Part shown: in pieces, positions 46,701-59,214 of the stretch | Layout: each line of letters opens with the position of its first letter | Numbering within the stretch: the stretch's first letter is position 1 | Origin: Nemophila menziesii | Lineage: Eukaryota > Streptophyta > Magnoliopsida > Boraginales > Hydrophyllaceae | Direction: 5' to 3' | DNA length: 64,000 nucleotides | NCBI GenBank assembly: GCA_029959085.1 | Contig: JARWIR010000091.1 | Coordinates: 1,116,001-1,180,000, forward strand | Program-made: the position numbers and the translations under genes | The notes under the pieces: model-generated | What the model saw: only the letters and a program-made list of their open reading frames with translations | Told to the model about the DNA's origin: nothing | The model's database searches: none

Positions 46701-48829
46701 AAATGATACTAGAAGTCCTTGAATCAGATTTTGTAATTCATTGTGGTATGCGAAATTAATAATACAAGTCCTTGAAAAATGCGTAAATCCATGAGTTATG
46801 TGAATATGAACGTGTAATTCCATGATTTCTTGTATGGCTTCCAATGTGTAAAGGGTTTTGACATAATTCAGGGACCTAAAGTATCAATTTTGCATAAAAT
46901 ATTTTCTTTGGTAATGTATTTTGAAAATTTGTTTTGGTAAGATCAAGTAGTTGATGTGTCTTTTTAATTTGATCCCTATGTTTTCTAATTTGCGAATATG
47001 GAGTCCCTATGTTTCATTAAGATCGAGTAGTTTTTTTTGGAATTGACAGAATAATTTGACGGATTTTTGTGTTGGTTTTGAAAAACAGGTGTGAGAATTT
47101 TGGAATTGACTGATTAAAAAGGTTGATTTTGTAAATGAGACATACTTTTCAAAAATTGCAAAACAACCCCTTCTTTATACAAAAATGAACAAAAAAATGA
47201 ATAGAAATTATCTTTCTTGACAAAATTGCCCCAAACTTTTCAAAAATGAATTATGTGAACCAAAAGGAGTTTAAAAACTCTTAACTAAGTTTCTAAAATG
47301 ATGATTTAAAATTTGAAAATTTGTAAAAAGGTCCCTAAACTTTTATGAGATGTTTTTTTTTGGTCCAAAGTACTTTTGGACGGTTTTTTGATGACATTGC
47401 ATTAATATATATACTTGTAAGTTGTTATTATTTGCAAAGTAACATTATTGCCAAGTTTTTGTACATTAAGTTTTTGAAAAATAAATTTGGGGCAAATATT
47501 CTGATTTATATAATTAATTAGGGCATGTTTTATATTTTTATAGATTTGGTATTGAAGTCACATAGTCCTCCCCTCCCCCCTTCTCCCACAGATTAATCCC
47601 GATTCCCAATGCAGTCTTACAATTGATATGTTGTTCTTTTGGTGAAATGAGATTGTAATATATTGTATTCCTTACTAAATTATGTTTGTAATAAAAATAA
47701 GATATTTTATTATACTTTGTAATTTAATGTAGCAGTTTTGCAAGGAATTGGATTTATGAGACTAACGGTACAAATATTGAATAAAAATATGATTTTAGAT
47801 TTTTTCAGTTGTCACAAATCCTACCTCAATATAAAAAAACACTTAACAAAAAATATTTAGTACAAATTAAGTCTAAAAATATTTAAATACAAACAAAGAA
47901 TAAAAGAAAAAACTTGGAACCGGTTGGGAACCGGTAAGAACAGGTCCGGGTTTAACTGGTTCTTCTTACCGGTTTGTGAGTCACAATATTATATCTAAGA
48001 CCGGACTGGTCCGATAAGGGACAAGACCGTTGGACCGGATAAGGCCCAGTTCGCTAAGAACCGAACCGAACCAACATTGTAGCCAGGTTGTAATTTTTTT
48101 CAATGTGGCATAATCTTCCGATCTTTAACTTCACTTGTCCTACCGCCATATTTTGTTAAATAGATATAATAATAGCCAGGTTATTAAATATTTAATTCGT
48201 TTATATTTCTATTTTTAGTAAGATATGGTAAATCTTCCATCCGACTAGGATTAAAATCTTTCGACTAAAAAGAATTCTACTAAAAATAGGCTATAATAAA
48301 TTTTTGTTGGAGTTCACTTCTTGATTTTGACACACTAAAAAGGCCTTAGTATTAACCTCCAATCTATCTATATCAAAAGGAGCCATTGGTTTGTTACCTT
48401 TAGTTTTCGCCAACTATAATACGACTGATACATATCAACCCTTTTTCTCGTAGGCTGTAATTAATAATCGAAAATACTTCATTGGAATTTCCAGTTAAAG
48501 AATGCAACGAATAAAATATCACAATTTTAATTTTTAATAAAGAGGTTTTCCATGTCATAATCAAGTCATTCTTCAAATCATTAGTACTATAATCATGCAT
48601 TAAATATTAAAAGTATCGATACTAACTAATTAATCATATATTTCGTACACAACATACGTAGTCAAATAGATATATAGATAACCATCATCACCCTTAATTA
48701 TAATATTATCATTAAGTAAGAAATTAACAACATAATTAAGTGTTAAAAAAAAACTTCTTTCTAAATTTTTATGGGACTTTCTTGCACCCCTTGATAGAGT
48801 CCGTACAACTAATCCTCAATTTGGGGTTT
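46701..48829. other. WUS 3' intergenic region, no gene
   Basis: The region holds AT-rich spacer, GGTCCCTA(A)ACTTTT motifs at about 46970-47340, and at 47915-48085 a cluster of AACCGGTT/GGTCCGG pieces typical of a dispersed plant repeat. No coding region was found on either strand. Confidence 0.45.
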
Positions 48830-50195
48830 TCATGGAGCTTCGGAGTAAGAGTTAAGGGTGAGCTCAAGAGAAGTCCTAGTACCACCAATGTTGTTCTCAG
48901 ATCGGAACCAATCAGTGTAATAGATCTCTGATTCTCTTTTCATGTAAAAATCCTCACCGTGCATGGGGAAGAGTGGGAGGGTTTCTATATCTTGGATGTG
49001 TTCATCTTGCTCATCATCTAGGGTTTCATCAGTAACTCTTCTCTTGTCAAGAAATGGGTAGGTGTGTGGATATGGATCTACACCGACCCAAGCAAAATTT
49101 TGACCCATGGATCCATCGCCATTTCCACATTGGGATACTGAGCAGTCCTGTTAAGAAGAATTTAGACATCATAAAATCAAGGTGTTCTGATTTTATCACA
49201 CATTTTGGGATTGAGCGATTCCTTTTCTAATTTAATACTTAGATTTTCCTATATTCCAAAAGATATATTCAATTTTCTTTACATATATAACCTTTAAGTC
49301 CTTGACACAATTGCTGAAACTTTATCTTATTGTAGACCCTGATTTTGATTTGTACAAGAAACTAGCTAGGGAAACTAATTATTTTTGTACTTTTATGGAC
49401 TCAAAATATATAAACTAACATATGGCTTTTTTATAGGATTTTACTTAATTAACTTGAGTATGTTTTTTTGTCACGAAAAATTGAACAAAACATACGTAAA
49501 ATGACGTAATAAAAAAAAATAGTTCGAACGGAAACCTCAAGCTATATAGAAGTGCTACTAACCTTAAAACTCTTTTCCATAGCCATAGATCCATAGCCAT
49601 AACTTCCCATGTGCCCAACACCAACAAGAACACCTGGTGAAGATGTTGATGGAGATGTTATACCTACAATCAACACTAACCTCCTTTAGTATATAAGCAT
49701 TTAAAGCAGCATGTAAAAGCCAAAAATGCAGCATAGAATCATAAATACATTAGTAACCCGAAGAAGGATTAGTTCTATCCCAATAAAGGGTGTCGGGGAA
49801 AAATTACCAAAATTGATGTTAGGAAACTTGTTGTAAAGGGGATCTTGATGATCAGATCTCCAAACATGAGGTGATCTTTGCATGGGAATCTCAGCAGCCG
49901 TGAATCTTTTCTTCTGTCTCTCACGAGCTTTGTGGTTCTGGAACCAATAAAACACGTTCTTTCCTTCAATCTTACCGTACTGTTTCAGTTTCGCTGAGAT
50001 TTTGTGAATTTGTTCAGCTGTTGGCGACCTTATTCCTTTGGTGTAGTAAAGTTCTTTCAAGATTCTTATCTGGTCAGATGTGGGTGTCCACCTCGTACTG
50101 CTTTGCCTACAAAGAGAACTACTTTTCCCATTACTTCCACCACCTTCTTGATCAATGTTTACTGCTTGTTGTTGTTGGTTTTGTGGAGTTTCCAT
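48830..50195 (-). CDS. WUS: WUSCHEL homeodomain transcription factor
   Basis: Three exons on the - strand: 50195-49808, 49663-49563 and 49147-48830, with GT-AG introns and 268 residues (Arabidopsis WUS has 292). Residues about 34-98 are the WOX homeodomain, starting [18 protein letters not shown] and ending [19 protein letters not shown] with the recognition helix intact. Residues 203-216 are acidic ([14 protein letters not shown]). Residues 219-226 are the WUS-box TLPLFPMH, and 256-263 the EAR-like repressor motif SLELTLNS. This exact set (homeodomain, acidic stretch, [12 protein letters not shown]) marks the WUS clade rather than other WOX proteins. By family knowledge it is a nuclear regulator that maintains shoot stem cells and works with TOPLESS corepressors. 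All parts are intact. The ATG at 50195 follows a pyrimidine-rich leader. Confidence 0.96.
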
Positions 50196-50420
50196 GATAA
50201 AAACAGGAGACGAAATTTGAAGAACTTAACTGTGGAGAGAGATTGAAGAGAGAGATAGAGAGATTGAAGAGATTGAAGAGAGCGAATATTGCATTAAGAA
50301 GGAGAAGAAGAGAGAAGAGCACATGGAGGTGACAAAGAGAGGATATCAAAGAGAGATCTGGAGGAGAAGGACTGAAGTTGACAGAGCAAAGGATTAACAA
50401 AAGGCAAGGGACAAAAGAGG
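50196..50420 (-). promoter_or_regulatory. Pyrimidine-rich WUS leader / GAGA-type promoter tract
   Basis: On the + strand this is GAGAGAGATTGAAGAGAGAG-type sequence, so the WUS transcript leader would be CT-rich. GAGA tracts are typical BPC-protein targets near homeobox genes; function here is inference. A TATA-like TATTTAAAAA lies on the - strand near 50590. Confidence 0.45.
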
Positions 50421-50896
50421 CGCTAGAAAGAAAGAAAATCAGAGGTGTTTGCTTGGATAAAAAGGAATGCCATCACAAACCTACCTATATTATTATTATG
50501 ATCAACAAGAAAAAAGAGGAGAGAGAGAATATTATTTCTGATTGAATGAATGAATACTACAAGATGTTTTTTCTAATGTATATTCTTTTTAAATACACTA
50601 GTAAATTTATTACTCGAGGGATTTTTTTTTAAAGTTATATTTATAAGGAGAAGGTGAGATATCAACTAACCTCTAAAGTATCAAACGTAACAACATCATT
50701 TCACAAAATAAAACAGAGTTTATTAAACAAATTATTACACCAATTAAGAAAGAAAATAGAGTTATAATAAGATTTAGCTATCTAATCTATTTCATGATTA
50801 ACTGTTCGTTTAATTCCTCTGATATTGATCGTCGGGAAGGAATAATACATTCTTTTGATATCTTCAAGAATTAGTCTTCATCTCCAGGATTAGGTA

Positions 50897-50916
50897 GGGG
50901 GGGGGGGGGGGGGGGG
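50897..50916 (+). repeat. Poly-G run of 20
   Basis: Twenty consecutive G in an AT-rich setting about 0.7 kb upstream of the WUS start codon and just outside the CACTA-like element. Confidence 0.95.
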
Positions 50917-51002
50917 TTAGAAGATTGAATGACCTTTAATACATTTTTTGCATCAGTTTCAATGGTGATGCTAGGGGAAACAAAATGAATACACTCTTGC
51001 AT

Positions 51003-51360
51003 ATTTAGTCATTGACGATGATTTTTGTCGTCACTAATATTTATTTGTCATTGTTTTGTCGTTAGAGATCACGAATGGCGAAAACTTTTGGTCTATCATC
51101 GCAAAAACCCTCTATTATTAGCGACCAAACATGTCATTACTAGTAATAGGATCTCTTAGGACAACTATGCTGTTGATTGTTAATGGCCTATTTCTAGCGA
51201 CGAAATCTGTCGTCGATAGCGATAAAGGGTTCTTGCAACGACATTGTAGTAGTCGCTATCACCGTGTTTACCGGCAACGAATTTGTCATCGCAGTTTACA
51301 TGAACGACGACATCAGGATTGTTAACATTAGCGACCAAAATGTCGTCGTTAATGATGTTT
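51003..51360. repeat. CACTA subterminal repeats near WUS
   Basis: About ten short units based on TTAGCGACGA, TTTGTCGTC and CGACGACAT occur in both orientations. They can pair with each other. Matching units occur at 55205-55615. Confidence 0.65.
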
Positions 51361-51556
51361 TTTTATTTATAAATTTTGATTTGTTCTTTATTTGCTTTTA
51401 AACTTAATTGATAAAATAGATAATAAATTAATTAAAATAAATAATATTAATAAATCCTGATAAAAGTCAGAATATAAGTAAGAGTAAATTCAAATAACGT
51501 TAACTAAAATAAAGATATAGACTAGTACATTATAAATCAATCAAAACAACGCCAAA

Positions 51557-53240
51557 CTAATCATCATACGAACGTTCTTCATCTTCGTCTTCGGGTTGTC
51601 GACGATTAGACGCTCCTTGTTGACTTGTTGGAGGATTGTTAGCTTGGCCAGGAGCGAAAGTGGAAAGTCTTGCAGATGCCCTACACTTATTTACAAACGC
51701 CATTACTACGCTAATGTCGGTCATCGTAAAATTAGGAGAGTGGGAGCCAGCAGTTGAACTCGAAAAATTTTCTGGAGGAGTGTACAACGGACGACCCTAT
51801 GAAACGAGAGAAATTCATTCAAGGCGGTCATCATCCCGTTTGATTGTTCATCCTGCTCACTTGTCGAAACATGTCCGGTAGCGCGTTTAGTCTTGGGAGG
51901 CAGTCCAACTCTGGGTGCCCACTCATTAGACGCTATACCCATCCCTTTCTTGGTGGCTTCCTTCACAGTATCCACCTGCTCCTTTAGCGTCAAAGCAGGA
52001 GTAGACGATAAAGATGCAGATGACCCAGACCGTATCTGGAACTGGGGTGACTTTCTCTTTCATCAAGGACCAAAACTCAGCTTGTTACATTAAATAATCA
52101 CATTTCAAATTTTAAAACATCACTTTTTTTCAATAATAAGTTTTGATATAGGAACACTTAAGTCGTCCTTCTCATATTTTAGGGTCCTCCACTCTTTTTT
52201 CTTGTTGTCATAGCTGACATGCTCAAAGAATCTTTCCAGAGGTGGAGGTGGGATCTGCTGCTGGGTGGTATCATTGGTAACCACCAATAATGATGGGGTT
52301 TCCTCAACTTTCCCTGTATCTAAATAAATTTTAAAAAGCAATAAAAAGTTATTTTAGTAAAAACAAATTTGTACCCCATAAAGAATATCCCAAGTTCGGG
52401 AATAATTTCTCGACCCCGCTCCACTAGGGCGTGTTCGCTTTGCCCTGTTTGCCACGTTAGCGGCTGCCTGGTTCTAGTTTAGGTTAGTAAAAAATCAAAT
52501 AAAATATAATAAAATAATATATTACAAGTTAAATCCTTATTACATGTGTCTCCTCGTCATCCCAATTGGCCCACCTCTTTCCTCAATCCTCGTCATTCAC
52601 GTCATCGGGGTTCACCCCTTTCCTATAATTCTTTTTCTTAACATGATACTTGAAATCCCTGTAACTCTGGGCACAACTTTATCACGGCTTTGATGTTCTT
52701 TGTCCCAGTCATCCATCCTCTTCCAATCCTCTATATCGATGAATTCCTTTAACTAACAACAAGTCAACATCATCAACATTAAACATTAATAAATGATTTA
52801 ATAATGAATTTAAAATGAAAATTACTGATAAATAATTAAGGAGTTGCTGCTTCAACTCATCTGGGACATCTTTCCAAAGCTTGAAGCATGGAGGGACTCT
52901 CTCCCTAATCGTAATCCCAATAACCTGATTGTCATGTTTTCTGTTCAAACCAGTCGCATTCCATGTATCATCTAAGATACAAAGTCAACTGGTAAGTAAG
53001 TACCACGATCACGCAAAGTCTTAAGCCTAAATTCCAGTGTTGCCTTGCCCCTGGGCTTTCTCCTCTTGATGTATTTAGACACAGTGAATAAAGATGAAAT
53101 TGTTAAAATAAAATATGGCAAATATTTTAGCTACAAATATCGTATACCTTGGGTGCATTACAATCGGCTAGTGATTGCTTAGGGTTACGACTGGGTTCAT
53201 TGTTGTTATCGTCCCCATCATGTGATAAAAGGATGTACAA
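51557..53240 (-). pseudogene. Transposase_24 (Ptta/En/Spm) accessory gene remnant
   Basis: Readable pieces on the - strand in order: NRKHDNQVIGITIRERVPPC with KLWKDVPDELKQQLL (52850-52948), NVANRAKRTRPSGAGSRNYS (52400-52470), a poorly conserved part with FFEHVSYDNKKKEW-like sequence (52130-52340), DTVKEATKKGMGIASNEWAPRVG (51890-51980), and a Gln/Asn-rich end stopping at 51557. These follow the known layout of the plant Ptta/En/Spm Transposase_24 family. The pieces lie in different frames separated by intron-like AT-rich gaps, and some frames have stops, so I treat it as a decayed copy. Confidence 0.65.
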
Positions 53241-53399
53241 CAACCATTTTCACATTATACTAGTAATCCAATAATAACGTGAAATATTATATTTGAATAA
53301 TAAAACATATAATATCAAATAAATTGGACTTAAGAACATATTTTTGAATTATAATTAACAAAACGTTTTATTCTAACGGTAACTAATAGGTTACACCAT

Positions 53400-53765
53400 G
53401 ACACGTGGCTAGATGACCTCTCACCAAATAATCAACATATTCAAGGCGACGACCTATGCACTGTATACAAATTCTGCACTTGTATACTACTTGTTGTGTT
53501 ATATACTGAGCTCTCGCCTTTGAATTCGGGGAGATGATTGCTTTGCAGAAATGTCGTGGAATAGATAGTAGTGTGCTTCAAGTTCATACCGTCCCGATCG
53601 TAGTGGTAAAGAACTTGTTCCAAACAAGCCATACATGTGCCTAATCCATGGTTTGGAGATAAATCGTAAAATTCTTGGTAAATGCCCGTCTGTTAACGAT
53701 CCTAGTGGGAAAATTTTGGGGACCCTTGAGCGTTTATCATCTAAGTATTGGGACAATTAGTCTTA
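53400..53765. other. Moderately GC stretch, unidentified, inside the CACTA element
   Basis: A 63-residue and an 85-residue frame on the - strand overlap here. The composition is more gene-like than the AT-rich repeats beside it, and the position is where a transposase exon might lie. I cannot match it to a known domain. Confidence 0.3.
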
Positions 53766-53799
53766 CTAAGGTATGTCCTAAATTTTTTTAAAAATATCA

Positions 53800-54670
53800 C
53801 TAAAATCCCTATATTTTATACATTTGAAATTTAGCAACTAATTGTTTTAGAAACTCTAATGCACCTATATTTTATAAATTTTACATTTTATCCCTAAACT
53901 TATATAAAATTACAATTTAGCCACTAAATTTCTTAAAAACTCTAAGCCACCTATAATGTATAAAATTTGTATTTTAGTCCCTTTAACTTTTAAAATATTA
54001 TAATTTAGCCACTAAATTTTTAAAAAACTCTAATGGACCTATGTTTTGTAAATTTCACATGTTAGTCCCTCAACTTTTGAAATACTACAATTTATCCACT
54101 AAATTTTTAGAAAAACGCTAAATCACCTATATTTTGTAAATTTTACATTATAGTCCCTCAACTTTTAAAAATACAATTTAGCCAATAACTCTTTTAATTT
54201 TTTTATTGCATCTATATTTTGTAAATTTACATTTTAGTCCCTAAACTTAAAAAAATTTACAATTTAGCCACGAATTATCTAAAAAACTTTAAGGCACCTA
54301 TATTTTGTAAATTTTACATTTTGGTCCCAATTTTTTTAAATTACTATTTAGCCACTAAATTTCTTACAAATTTTAAGGCACCTATATTTTATAATTTTTT
54401 TATTTTAGTCCCTAAACTTTTAAAAAATTAAGATTTAGCCACTAAATTTCTTAACAACTCTAAGACACCTATATTTTGTTAGATTTTTATATTAGTCCCT
54501 AATCTTTTTAAAAACTAAAATTTATCCGCTAACTATCTAAAAGTAGTCCCTAAATTTTTAAAAAATTAAAATTTAGCCACTAACTATCTAAAAAACTCTA
54601 AAGCACATATATTTTTTAAATTTTCTAGTAAGACCTATATTTTTAAAAATTACAAATTATACTCTAAATT
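53800..54670. repeat. About 87-bp tandem array
   Basis: CCTATATTTTGTAAATTTTA-type starts lie at 53863, 53951, 54038, 54127, 54212, 54297, 54381, 54468 and 54606, giving a period of 84-89 bp except at the last, deleted unit. Each unit also has TTTTAGTCCCTAAACTTTTA and AATTTAGCCACTAA. The array sits between the two coding parts of the CACTA element. Confidence 0.9.
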
Positions 54671-55204
54671 TAAGGCAACTAATCACAAAATTAAAAGTAC
54701 CAAATAAACTATACTAAGACTACTTTTATATATTTCAACAAAATCATAAAATTAAATTCCAAATAATTCCATTTTAAACCATAAGTTTCATCCATAATTC
54801 AACTTTATAGTTATAAGATTAATCCACACACTAACATCTTAGTATTTAAATTAATAATTAGCTATAATATTTCTAAAAAACAGGTGTAAAAATTTAGATT
54901 TAATATTATAGTATAAACATGCAAAAAATTTACAAAAAAAAAAATCAAAAACACAAACATGGATAACAAATATACCTTTTTCGAGGAAAATGATGTTCGA
55001 TTCTGCTACCATTCATGCCAATACCATACAAACACAAAATAAAATTTATGGGTCAATTTTTTGAATCACAAAAAGAATCTTAAAAAGTTAAGAAAATGGA
55101 AGAATTTAATACCTAATTGATATCTATGTTGCTGAAATGGACTAGAATCGCCTCATAATTGAAAAAGTAATAACAAAAGCTCTCAACATTTTAAGTTTTG
55201 TATG

Positions 55205-55615
55205 GAGTGTTACGGTAGAAAAATAAGCTCGCCAGTTAGTTATACGGTTTGTCATTAGAGACAACATTTTTGTCGTGGCTAATAATCGTTGATGTCGTCA
55301 CGAATGAAGGAATTAACTACCATGTGTGGGAATTTTTACCGTCTTTTGTTACCTTAAATTCTTAAATTCGAGCATTAGCAAAGACAATTGTTGTCGATAG
55401 AAAAGAAATAGTTGTTAATAATATATGGGTGGGAAAGCAGACCGCCCAGCCAATTCAATGATATTTTAATGCTCTTCAGCAACGAGAAATATCGTCGCGG
55501 TTAATGTCAGCTTTCCAGCGATGAGTTCTTCACCACGAACTCGTCGTTAGAGATTATTATTACTAGCGACAAGTTCATCAATCTTTAGCGACGATATTAT
55601 CGTTGCCAATTGTTA
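55205..55615. repeat. Second cluster of CACTA-type subterminal repeats
   Basis: Units such as TTTTTGTCGTGGCTAAT, TTAGCGACGATATTATCG and TCGTCGTTAGAG match the type at 51003-51360. The position suggests either the other end of an inner element or an intergenic control region of the CACTA element. Confidence 0.55.
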
Positions 55616-55779
55616 AAAATCACTTTTTAGCCTATTTTTGGAAAAAATGCACAATTTTTATCTAAACATGTTATAAAAGATATCTCAATAACCAAATACA
55701 CAAGTTTATAACCAATTCATCTAACACTTATAACAATCCGTCAAAAACATCATTTTCAAAACGAATCAATGATTACTTC

Positions 55780-56560
55780 TAACCAGTCTCGTACCCACTA
55801 GTTCCTACAATATCATCATCACTATCATTGTATATAAGGTCCTCCAATTTTGCGTCTGCATCCGCATCCCATGTGTCGTCGTATATCTGTTCGTCGTCTT
55901 CAATCAAGGAATCACATCCTAACAAAGCTAGATCAACTTCGGCTTCCTTAGCAATTGTCAAACATAATCAGGAGTTATCCATGTCTGTGTTAATTTAGCC
56001 AAAGGAATGGTGATCAGATCTGTGACTGTAGATACAAATTTTACACCCCATAACTCAAGACTCCATCTGTGCCGATCATTAACTTCCCACACAACTTTCC
56101 ACACTTTTTGTGATTTCTTTGCATTAATTTTATCAATGTAAAAACACTTTTTTGGCTTGGGTGGCTAAAATGTAAGGCTCTTGGCTCCACCAAAAAGAAG
56201 TGGTGTTAATATTGTTTACCCCATGGTCTAGCTTCTTTTTCGTGTTATACCATTTACACTCGAACAACATAATTACCACCAAACTAAACTACCACAATCT
56301 TGACTAACTCACTGTAATAAGGTATCCCATCAGTGATGGTACATACTCCATAATACTGAGTCACCTTTTTTCCTCTTTTCACGAGTATTCTATTTGACAT
56401 TGTTCATAACACATGAATCGTATCTATATACCACTCCACGAGACATGTTCACAAATGAAATAATCTCAAGGTTAGCTAATACATCACCAGTCATGCACAA
56501 TAAATAAACCTACACACAAGAATACTTATGTCTATTTCTCACGGTGTTTCCATTAGGGTC
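55780..56560 (-). pseudogene. CACTA transposase C-terminal (DUF4216-like) remnant
   Basis: Reading on the - strand, SCVMNNVK then KRGKKVTQYYGVCTITDGIPYY, GNYVV and FECKWYN-like sequence, then SWWSQEPYILATQA, CFYID, WKVVWEVNDRHRW and an acidic end follow the pattern of the DUF4216 region of Tnp2-type CACTA transposases. Several frame changes and stops interrupt it. The Tnp2 catalytic region itself was not found in the window. Confidence 0.6.
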
Positions 56561-57430
56561 ATGGAAAGAGTCTACGCGATCATTGTAGCTCACATTAAAT
56601 CCGAACAATCAATCCTTAACGGTCTTAAAGCCAAACCCATTTAAAAGGACTTCATTTAATTGGATCTTAGAATTCAAGACGATGAAATTATTCACTTAAG
56701 GAAGGAATTATCTAAAATGATTGATGATTTGAATAAAACCCAAGTAAATCTACTCATCATTGGAGTTTTAGCAGAAGCACCCGAGTGTTCACTTAAGTTA
56801 GTAAGATATTCTCTTAAATTGCGTTATGAGATATGCACTATGTATCCTGAGTTGAAGTGGATATTTCAATGGGATAATTTCCCCTCATTGACGCTCGAGA
56901 TGAGCTCTCCAGATTTCATTTCCTTTTAATCTATTGCAATGATACTTTTGTAATGATGCTTTCATTTTGATTATAGATTAAGAACCATCAAATGTAATAA
57001 CTCTATTGGATTAGCTTTCAATCTATTGCAATGATACTTTTGTAATGGCTACTTTCTTTATGATCGTTACTTTCTTTTCATCCTTGTTGAAAGTTTACTT
57101 TATAATGTTATTCTTTCCTTGAAGTGAGTAGTGGTTATACTTTCCCTTTGTTTTGGCATCTCTTTGTCTATTTGACTTAGTCAATATGAACTTGTCTGGT
57201 CTTCTCATGCCTCTAGTAATTTCATTCTTGTTTTTAATCAAGACAAACTCAACTTCATATATTTTGAGGGTTTTTTTAGAAATAATTGTTCTTTAATTAC
57301 TCGCATTTATTCACCATATTATTGGAACAAACCCCAGTTCCCCGTGTTGGGATTAATTTGTGACCTCGGTCATGTTGATTTCTTTCTTTGGTATCGCCGT
57401 ATGTAGATTTAATTGCGTATGTTGGTAACT
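56561..57430. other. No firm gene; one short unrecognised frame
   Basis: An 89-residue + frame at 56660-56929 (starts MDLRIQDDEIIHLRKEL) has a helical, coiled-coil-like N-terminus and ends LKWIFQWDNFPSLTLEMSSP. It has no start context or introns that I can defend and may be the tail of a retroelement protein. The rest is AT-rich. Confidence 0.3.
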
Positions 57431-57439
57431 TTCTAAGTT

Positions 57440-59214
57440 TGACCAACTGATTTTCTAGCTTCGATAACCTCAAAAGGGGCTTATTCAAATAATATTGGTA
57501 ACTCTGAGTTTAAACTATCTAGTTTTTCTCTTGTATAACCTTACATGGGATTTAATCGAGCATGTTTGTAATGTTGAGTTTAACCAACTTAAATTGTAGC
57601 TTCGATAACCTCGCATAAAGAATAGCCGATCATGTTGGTAACTCTTTCAGTTTAAATTAATTTAGGCTTTAGCTTTGATAACCTCACATGGTTTTTAATC
57701 GAGCATGTTGGTAACATTGAGTTTAACCAACATAGATTTTAGCTTTGATTACCTCCCATAGGGTTTGATAAATTATGTTGGCAACATCGATTTTAACAAA
57801 TTAAGTTATAGCTTCAATAACCTTGCATAGGTTTTAATAGAGTATGTTGGAAACATGGAGTTTAATAAACTTAGATTTTAGCTTCAATAAACTCGTTTTG
57901 GGTTAATCGGGCATGTTGAATATGTTGAGTTTAACCAATTTTATTTTCTTAGCTTTGATAACCTCGCATAGCGTTTAATCAAGAATATTGAGAACATAGA
58001 GTTTAACCACCTTAGGGTTTAAGCTTTGATAACCTCACACAAGTTTTAAAAGAGCATGTTAGAAACATTGAATTTATCCAACTTAGGTTTTTGCTTCAAT
58101 AACCTCGTATAGGTTTAATCGGGAATGTTTGAAATGTTGAGTTTGAACTAATTAGGGGTTAGATTTGATAACCTGCTAGAGTGTTTAATCAAGCATGTTG
58201 AAAACATGGAGTATAACCAATTTAGGTTTTAGCTTTGATAACCTTGTATAGGGTTTAATCAAGCAGGTTAGAAATAAGTTGTTCAACCAACTTAGGTTTT
58301 ACCTTCGATAACCTCACACAGGTTTTAATAGAGCATGTTGGTAACCTCTAATAAGTTTTGATCGAGCATGTTGAAAACATGGAGTGTAATTAACTTAGGA
58401 TTTAGCTTCGATAGCCTCGCATAGGGTTTAATTGAGCATGTTATCAATGGTGAGTTTAACCAATTTAGGTTTCAGCTTTGACAACCTCACATAGGATTTA
58501 ATTGGGATAGTTGGAAATGTGGAGTTTAACCAATTTAGTTTTTAGTTTTGATAACCTTGCATCGGGTTTAATCAAGCATGTTGTCAATGTTGATTTTAGC
58601 CAACTTTGATTTTAGCTTCGATAACCTCACAAAGGGTTTAATCAAGCATGTTGGAAACATAGAATCTAATCAACTTAGGTTTTACCTTTGATAACCTCAC
58701 ATATGTTTTAATCAAGCATGTTTGCAATGTTGAGTTTAACCAATGTAGGATTTAGCTTTCTAACCTTGCATAGGGTTTAATCGAGTATATTGTCCATGTG
58801 GTGTCTAAACAAATTTGATCTTAGATTCGATAACCTCGTATAGGGTTTTGTTAGAGAATGTTGGTTTTAACCAACATAGGCTTTAGTTATGATAATCTTG
58901 CATAGGGTTTAATCGAGCATGTTGTAAACGTGAAATTTAACAAACATGGGTTTTAGCTTCAATTAATCGAGCATGTTGACAACGTTTGGTTTACCCAACT
59001 TAGATTTTAGCTTTGATAACATTGTATAACGTTTAATCTAGCATGTTGGCGACATGGAGTTTAACCAACTTAGGCTTCATCTTTGATAACCTCCCATAAG
59101 TTTTAATCGAGCATGTTGGAAATGTTGAGTTTAACCAACTTAGGATTTAACTTCGATAACATTTCATAGGGTTTAATCTAGCATGTTGTCCACGTGGAAT
59201 TTAACTAATTCAGG
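57440..59214 (+). repeat. 70-bp satellite array, about 25 units
   Basis: Units have GTTTAACCAACTTAGG, TTTTAGCTTTGATAACCTC, CATAGGGTTTAATCGAGC and ATGTTGGAAACATGGA in order. ATAACCTC-type positions at 57604, 57677, 57747, 57816, 57886, 57957, 58028, 58098, 58168, 58238 and 58308 show a steady 69-73-bp spacing. The array is open-ended in both flanks by decay on the left and by an LTR insertion on the right. Confidence 0.95.

Larger units (their letters stand above)
51000..56560 (-). mobile_element. Decayed CACTA (En/Spm) transposon
   Basis: The region combines a broken Transposase_24 gene (51557-53240), a DUF4216-type C-terminal transposase piece (55780-56560), and clusters of TGTCGTCGCTAAT / GCGACGA repeats at 51003-51360 and 55205-55615, which resemble CACTA subterminal repeats. 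The order on the - strand (large transposase first, accessory gene second) is usual for CACTA elements. I could not fix the exact CACTA termini or the 3-bp target duplication. Confidence 0.65.
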
